DNA of 47,410 nucleotides, taken from NCBI GenBank assembly GCA_025451775.1, contig JANWJU010000085.1, positions 1 to 47,410 on the forward strand, given 5' to 3'. The notes below the pieces were generated by a model that searched no databases, was not told the origin of the DNA, and worked only from the letters and a program-made list of their open reading frames with translations. The stretch is from Terriglobales bacterium. Its GTDB lineage: Bacteria > Acidobacteriota > Terriglobia > Terriglobales > SCQP01. The position numbers and the translations under genes are program-made. Below are positions 47,214 to 47,410 of this stretch, one piece after another (position 1 is the stretch's first letter; each line of letters starts with the position of its first letter).

Positions 47214-47410
47214 ATGCAGAGGAGAACGTTTCTCAAGGCCTCGCTGGCGGGGATAGGCGGGGCGTGTCTGGGCGCGCCGGCGCTAGCGGCGGCTCCGGCG
47301 ATCGACGTCGTCGTTTATGGCGGGACAGCGGCGGGGGTGGCGGCGGCGGTGGCGGCGGCGCGGCAGGGGGCGCGGGTGGCGCTGCTCGAGCCGGGGGAGC
47401 ATTTGGGCGG
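47214..47410 (+). CDS. FAD-dependent oxidoreductase with Tat-like signal, 3' partial
   Basis: MQRRTFLKASLAGIGGACLGAPALAAAPAIDVVVYGGTAAGVAAAVAAARQGARVALLEPGEHLGG; TATAAT at 47201-47206. Confidence 0.82.
   Translation, partial: MQRRTFLKASLAGIGGACLGAPALAAAPAIDVVVYGGTAAGVAAAVAAARQGARVALLEPGEHLG

Noticed and set aside
47335-47372. GGC/GTG-rich run near the window end
   Set aside because: Explained by Ala/Val codons of the FAD-binding glycine/alanine motif; not treated as a functional repeat.

Overview
High-GC bacterial window, gene content and style suggest Acidobacteriota (inference; no rRNA present). Bases 1 to ~29.5 kb form an exopolysaccharide / exosortase (PEP-CTERM) locus: TPR protein, DUF3473-type polysaccharide deacetylase, two CapK/PaaK-like adenylate-forming enzymes, flippase, GT2, a large Ig-repeat lipoprotein, FkbM methyltransferase, O-antigen-ligase-like protein, radical SAM protein, a deacetylase-GT4 fusion, three BioF2/FemAB-like GNAT domains in two genes, two paralogous PEP-CTERM proteins, exosortase, EpsI, a PrsR-like sigma54 activator, a short histidine kinase and an NDP-sugar epimerase. 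The rest (~29.5-47.4 kb) is mixed housekeeping/accessory genes: AraC, YceI, ABC-F, VOC, GNAT, DJ-1/PfpI, flavin disulfide reductase, MFS, AKR, cytochrome c, DUF3617, DUF1348, QOR, TMEM175, QOR-DUF429, FAD oxidoreductase. The strongest finding is a shared regulatory architecture upstream of both PEP-CTERM genes. Each has a near-identical -24/-12 (sigma54) element (TGGCCGATGACGTGCA / TGGCGGACGACGTGCA). Each also has two upstream inverted repeats of the form GYGCA-N6-TGCRC, whose centres are 61 and 62 bp apart and whose offsets differ between the genes by about one helical turn. These are candidate PrsR enhancer sites. Other leads: a probable unannotated 42-aa small ORF coupled on both sides by 4-nt overlaps, a C13 tract just after the lipobox of the Ig lipoprotein, a terminator-like hairpin directly in front of the epimerase start codon, a nested inverted repeat at the kinase start, an internally deleted methyltransferase, and a truncated SnoaL gene.
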